Below are positions 36,209 to 39,617 of a stretch of DNA of 39,617 bases, in pieces. Origin of the DNA: an uncultured Clostridium sp. Its GTDB lineage: Bacteria > Bacillota > Clostridia > TANB77 > CAG-508. Where the stretch lies: NCBI GenBank assembly GCA_948469315.1, contig CAOKLQ010000015.1:1-39617 (forward strand). Direction: 5' to 3'. The notes under the pieces were generated by a model, which was not told the DNA's origin, ran no database searches, and was given only the letters and a program-made list of their open reading frames with translations. A program made the position numbers and the translations under genes. Every line of letters begins with the position of its first letter. Position 1 is the stretch's first letter.

Positions 36209-36721
36209 ATGTGTATCAAAAGAAAAATATTAGATGAATATGTAACTTTAGATGTTGAAACAACTGGTTTTAACCCAGAAAAACACAAAATAATTGAAGT
36301 TGCTGTTTGTAAAATAAAAGATGGAAATATAATTGATGAATATACTGCATTTGTTAATCCCAAAGAAGTTATACCACCAGTAACAGCAGAAATCACAAAG
36401 ATAACTAACGATATGTTAAAAGAAGCAGAAACAATAGATGTAGTAATTCCAAAACTTTTAGACTTTATAGGATCATTACCTATTGTTGTTCATTGTTCTA
36501 GGATGATTATTAGCTTTTTAAAAAAGAATTGTGCTGATATTAATATAAGTTTAGATAATGAAGTAATTGATACACTTCCCTTATGTAAGAAAAAACTACC
36601 AAACTTGAAAATCTATACGATGAAAACAATTTTGAAGTTTTTAGGAGATGATGAAATCGTACTAGATAGACTAATAGACTATGCTAGATGGACTTTCAGA
36701 GTATTTGAAAAGGTAAGATAG
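36209..36721 (+). CDS. Degenerate DnaQ-like (DEDDh exonuclease fold) protein, copy 1
   Basis: 170 residues. Exo I is intact (LDVETTGFNPEKHKIIEVAV, with the Asp and Glu). In Exo II the usual HNAxFD has become HCSRMI, losing the Asp; in Exo III the HRALDDA type has become LDRLIDYA, losing the His. Two of the metal or catalytic residues are thus missing, so nuclease activity is doubtful. A second copy follows at once with the same leader (AAAGGATAATAAAT). The role may be nucleic-acid binding. Confidence 0.75.
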   Translation: MCIKRKILDEYVTLDVETTGFNPEKHKIIEVAVCKIKDGNIIDEYTAFVNPKEVIPPVTAEITKITNDMLKEAETIDVVIPKLLDFIGSLPIVVHCSRMIISFLKKNCADINISLDNEVIDTLPLCKKKLPNLKIYTMKTILKFLGDDEIVLDRLIDYARWTFRVFEKVR

Positions 36722-36748
36722 TAATATATTTGTAAAGGGATAATAAAT

Positions 36749-37258
36749 ATGTGTATTAGAAAAATATTAGATGAATATGTGGTATTAGATATTGAAACAA
36801 CTGGGTTTAACCCAGAAAAAGACCAAATAATTGAAGTAGCTGTTTGCAAAGTAAAAGATGGGAATATTGTTGATGAATATACTGCTTTTGTTAATTCTAA
36901 ACAACCTATACATCAGTCAATAAATGGCTTTACAAATAATAAGTTAAACAATGCAGAAACAATAGATATAGTAATGCCAAAACTTTTAGAATTTATAGGG
37001 CAACTACCTATTGTTGTGCATGATGCCTATCTTGTTATGGGATTTATAAAAAAGAATTGTAATAATATTGATTTAAGTTTAGATAATGAAGTAATTGACA
37101 TATTTCCTTTATGTAAAAAACAACTACCATACTTGAAAAATTATAAAGTAAGTACAATTTCAGACTTTTTAGGAAATATGGATGTTATGGTAGATGGAAT
37201 AATAGATTATACCAGATTAATATGTAAAGTATTTGAAAATATCAGAGATGTATCATAA
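36749..37258 (+). CDS. Degenerate DnaQ-like protein, copy 2
   Basis: 169 residues, a tandem duplicate of the preceding gene with well over half of the positions the same. Exo I is LDIETTGFNPEKDQIIEVAV. Exo II is HDAYLVMGF, again without the expected Asp; Exo III is IIDYTRLICKVF, without the His. The upstream GGGATAATAAATATGTGTAT is shared with copy 1. Both copies have lost the same catalytic positions, so the losses probably predate the duplication. Confidence 0.75.
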   Translation: MCIRKILDEYVVLDIETTGFNPEKDQIIEVAVCKVKDGNIVDEYTAFVNSKQPIHQSINGFTNNKLNNAETIDIVMPKLLEFIGQLPIVVHDAYLVMGFIKKNCNNIDLSLDNEVIDIFPLCKKQLPYLKNYKVSTISDFLGNMDVMVDGIIDYTRLICKVFENIRDVS

Positions 37259-37506
37259 TAACTGGTTTTGTCATAGCTTTTTGTAGTTTGTTTATGGTTT
37301 TGTTATGGTTTTCTAAAAATTGTGATATAGACAACGATAGGATGTGCTATGGCAATAAATAGAGTTTTGGAAGCAATAAGAAATCGCAAAATAAGGTATG
37401 CAAATTACTTGAAAACAAAATTATATTACCCGTTTCTATAAATGGCTTAAAAACGATTATAGCTTGAAATAGAAGTATTAAAACAAAAGAAAAGGAAAAT
37501 GGAATT
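37259..37506 (+). other. Intergenic region with a possible 30-codon gene
   Basis: Repeats of TTATGGTTTTGTTATGGTTTT at 37291-37312 and a short open frame (37349-37441) beginning MAINRVLEAIRNRKI. It has a weak ribosome binding site; nothing else is seen. Confidence 0.3.
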
Positions 37507-38695
37507 ATGCAGATTAAAATACATAGAGGTGTTAATCAAATTGGTGGTTGTGTAACTGAAATTAGAAGTACAAAAGCAAAAATACTAATTGATGTTGGCT
37601 CTAATCTCCCTAATTGTGAAAATGAAATAGAAGTGAATATTGCTAATATCAGTAAAAAATGTGATGCTGTTTTTATAACACATTATCACGGCGATCATGT
37701 AGGCGAATATATGCAAGTTAATAAAGATGTTCCTATTTACATTGGAAAACAGGCAAAAGAAATTTTTATGATATTTCAAATTAAAATGAAAGATACAGGT
37801 GTTACAGAAATTACACAGGAACATATTGATAAAATAGATACATTTAAAATATTTAAGCAAGGTGTACCTTTAAAAATTGGAGATATGAAAATAACCCCTA
37901 TTCGTACAGACCATTCGGCATTTGACAGTTATATGTTTCTGATAGAAGCTAACGGAAAAAGAATTTTACATACAGGAGATTTCCGTTTGCATGGTCCTAT
38001 GGGAAAAGGAACACCTAAAACACTTAAACGAATAGGAAAAGTTGATGTTTTAATTTGTGAGCATACAACACTATCAAGACAAGATGAAAACTTTGTGTCT
38101 GAATTTATGTTACAGGAAGAAGCAGTTAGTTTAATAAAAAGTAAAAAATACATTTTTATACTATGTGCTTCTACTAACATTGACAGGATAGCTTCTTTTT
38201 ATCATGCAAATAAAAAAGCAGGAGAAAAACTGTTTATATGCGATATTTACCAAAAGAAAATACTTGATTATGTAAGCAAAAATAGTGCGAAATATACAGA
38301 TTATTATAATTTCTCTGATGTTAAGAGTTTTGATAGCAAATTGTATAAAAAGATGGTAAGTAATGGTTTTTGTATGTTAGTTCGCAGCAACTACTTTTCA
38401 AAGAAATTTGTTTATAACCCTAGATTTAAAAACAACCTATTCATTTACTCTCAATGGTTAGGATATTTACAAGGTCCAACAGCAGAAAAAGACCTTGTAA
38501 AGTTTGTTCCTAGAAAATACCATTATTTACACACAAGCGGTCATGCAACTGCTGAAGGAATTATGGAAGTTTGCAACATTGTTCAACCTAAAGTGATAAT
38601 TCCTATACATCGGAATAAACTCATATGATTTTGACAAGTTAGATTTACCATATAGAATTAGACATTTAAAGAATAAGGAAATATACAAAATATAA
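37507..38695 (+). CDS. Metallo-beta-lactamase/beta-CASP nuclease-like protein, read through a +1 shift at CGG
   Basis: About 395 residues. ILIDVGSNLP, ITHYHGDHVGEY (zinc ligands), RTDHSAFDSY, RILHTGDFRLHGP and HTSGHATAEGIMEV place it in the RNase J-like MBL/beta-CASP group, probably an RNA or DNA nuclease. At VIIPIH the zero frame reads CGG and stops six codons later. Skipping the C gives IPIHGINSYDFDKLDLPYR and a proper C-terminus to TAA at 38693. IPIHG matches IPVHG of RNase J, so the restored glycine is conserved. It lies in the mobile block. Confidence 0.85.
38611..38613 (+). other. +1 recoding site (CAT CGG AAT read as CAT, GGA)
   Basis: Zero frame gives IHRNKLI and stops; +1 gives IHGINSYDFDKL. 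Same CGGAATA context as the alr and GH144-type sites. Confidence 0.85.
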
Positions 38696-38720
38696 TGAAT
38701 TATGAAAGGAATCTTAAAAT

Positions 38721-39302
38721 ATGGCTCATAAAACAGCAGTAGAAAAATTAAAGGAACATGAATATGATATGAATATTAAGGCTCAAGTAAGAAATTTTAA
38801 AGTAGAGATAACAGACAATGGAGATAATACAGGATCAATAACAGTATGGAAATTTAACAAGAACAAAAAGAATTTAAGTGAGATGCTAACATTTATTGAA
38901 ACACAAACATTCGTTGAAACATTAGACATTGAAGGAATTGCAGATTTTCAAGTAAGTATTAAGAAAGAAAATGAAATACTAGAAGATGGTTTGTTTTTAG
39001 ATAAAATTACAAAATGGATATATAACCGACTAAACAATAAAAATATAGAATTTATGTATGAGTTTGTTGGTGGAAAATACAACGGACAAACTATGACTAA
39101 AGCAGAAGTTGAAACTTTATCACACGGACTAACAGAAGATTTAACACATATTAGACAAAAAGGTGGTACTTGTCAAAGGAAAGAATTAGACAACCAACCT
39201 CTAGTAGATGGTTACTTATCGCCTATGTTCTCACATATAGACTATGGACTGGTTTATTTACAATATGAAACACAAGAAGTCTATAATACAGTACCAGATT
39301 AG
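38721..39302 (+). CDS. Mobile-element protein of unknown function
   Basis: 193 residues without signal or membrane helices. KVEITDNGDNTGSITVWKFN suggests a beta-rich N-terminal part; the C-terminal half is mixed and includes HIRQKGGTCQRKEL. It follows the MBL gene by 25 bases and precedes a DUF3560 gene by 16, each with an AAAGGA-type ribosome binding site, so the three are probably one operon. I recognise no domain. Confidence 0.65.
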   Translation: MAHKTAVEKLKEHEYDMNIKAQVRNFKVEITDNGDNTGSITVWKFNKNKKNLSEMLTFIETQTFVETLDIEGIADFQVSIKKENEILEDGLFLDKITKWIYNRLNNKNIEFMYEFVGGKYNGQTMTKAEVETLSHGLTEDLTHIRQKGGTCQRKELDNQPLVDGYLSPMFSHIDYGLVYLQYETQEVYNTVPD

Positions 39303-39318
39303 AAAGGAGATGTAAAAT

Positions 39319-39617
39319 ATGGCAGGAAGAATTGATTATGCAGAAAGACAGGAACAAAAAAAGGAACTATACCAAGAGCGACTAGAACAAGCAGAGCAAA
39401 GAAGCCAAGCACATTATGAAAACCAAAGTAAGATAGCAAGTGCAATACCTATGGGACAACCTATTTTAACAGGACATCACAGCGAGAAAAGACATAGAAA
39501 CGATTTAAAGAAGATAGACAATGAAATGAGAAAGTCTATACAAGAAAGTGAAAAAGCAGACTATTATAGAAATAAAATAGACAATATTGATAATGGCAAA
39601 GCAATATCTTCTGATGA
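39319..39617 (+). CDS. DUF3560 domain protein, N-terminal part (3' end outside window)
   Basis: 100 residues are visible, open to the window edge. An N-terminal basic coiled coil (AERQEQKKELYQERLEQAEQ) precedes the diagnostic SAIPMGQPILTGHHSEKRHR of DUF3560, common on plasmids and conjugative elements. Role unknown. AAAGGAGATG is the ribosome binding site. Its presence supports the mobile nature of the right-hand part of the window. Confidence 0.8.
   Translation, partial: MAGRIDYAERQEQKKELYQERLEQAEQRSQAHYENQSKIASAIPMGQPILTGHHSEKRHRNDLKKIDNEMRKSIQESEKADYYRNKIDNIDNGKAISSD

Overview
The window comes from a very AT-rich Firmicute, most likely an uncultured, spore-forming member of the Clostridia. 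Evidence: spoVS next to a ymdB-type phosphodiesterase, RNase J, a T-box in front of thrS, strong AGGAGG ribosome binding sites, and many textbook TTGACA-17-TATAAT promoters. I cannot name a species.

Layout. 1-784: end of a U32 peptidase. 956-4423 (minus): a GH3 beta-glucosidase and a glucoamylase-like GH144-type enzyme. 4585-5586: two small secreted, membrane-anchored proteins. 5776-6497: smpB facing a small unknown gene. 6725-9000 (minus): thrS with a T-box leader. 9113-18414 (minus): GT2 glycosyltransferase, RNase J, scpA, recX, recA, a peptide-binding protein, spoVS and ymdB. 18621-20570: a DUF5684-like membrane protein and a divergent RluA-type pseudouridine synthase. 20825-28103 (minus): ftsH, a DUF1189-like protein, alr, femX, an RNHCP protein and a TGS-domain nucleoside kinase. 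28394-32034: a PflX-like radical SAM protein, small membrane proteins, an AlkD-like protein and an amidase-like protein. 32175-32356: two tRNAs. From about 32460 to the right edge lies a block that looks like an integrated mobile element: ribbon-helix-helix protein, sortase with its substrate, two degenerate DnaQ-like proteins, a beta-CASP metallo-beta-lactamase protein and a DUF3560 protein.

The most striking observation is translational. Seven genes appear broken (the GH144-type gene twice, smpB, scpA, an rluA homologue, alr, femX, and the metallo-beta-lactamase gene of the mobile block). All eight breaks are the same event: the zero-frame codon is CGG, and skipping exactly one base (the C) restores the family-typical protein, reading CGGA (seven times) or CGGC (once) as glycine GGN. 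Checking every CGG in the predicted genes, I find only one other in-frame CGG (position 29503, followed by T). The sequence TCGGA occurs in other reading frames without any disruption. This suggests that CGG is not a normal sense codon in this organism, but a general +1 recoding signal read as a four-base glycine codon or by a +1 slip. The mechanism is inference; the pattern is directly visible.

The window also carries several families of small palindromic repeats. Two of them share conserved core blocks nested inside long inverted arms whose sequence differs from copy to copy. A third, short palindromic family is inserted in frame inside one gene and overlaps the start of another.
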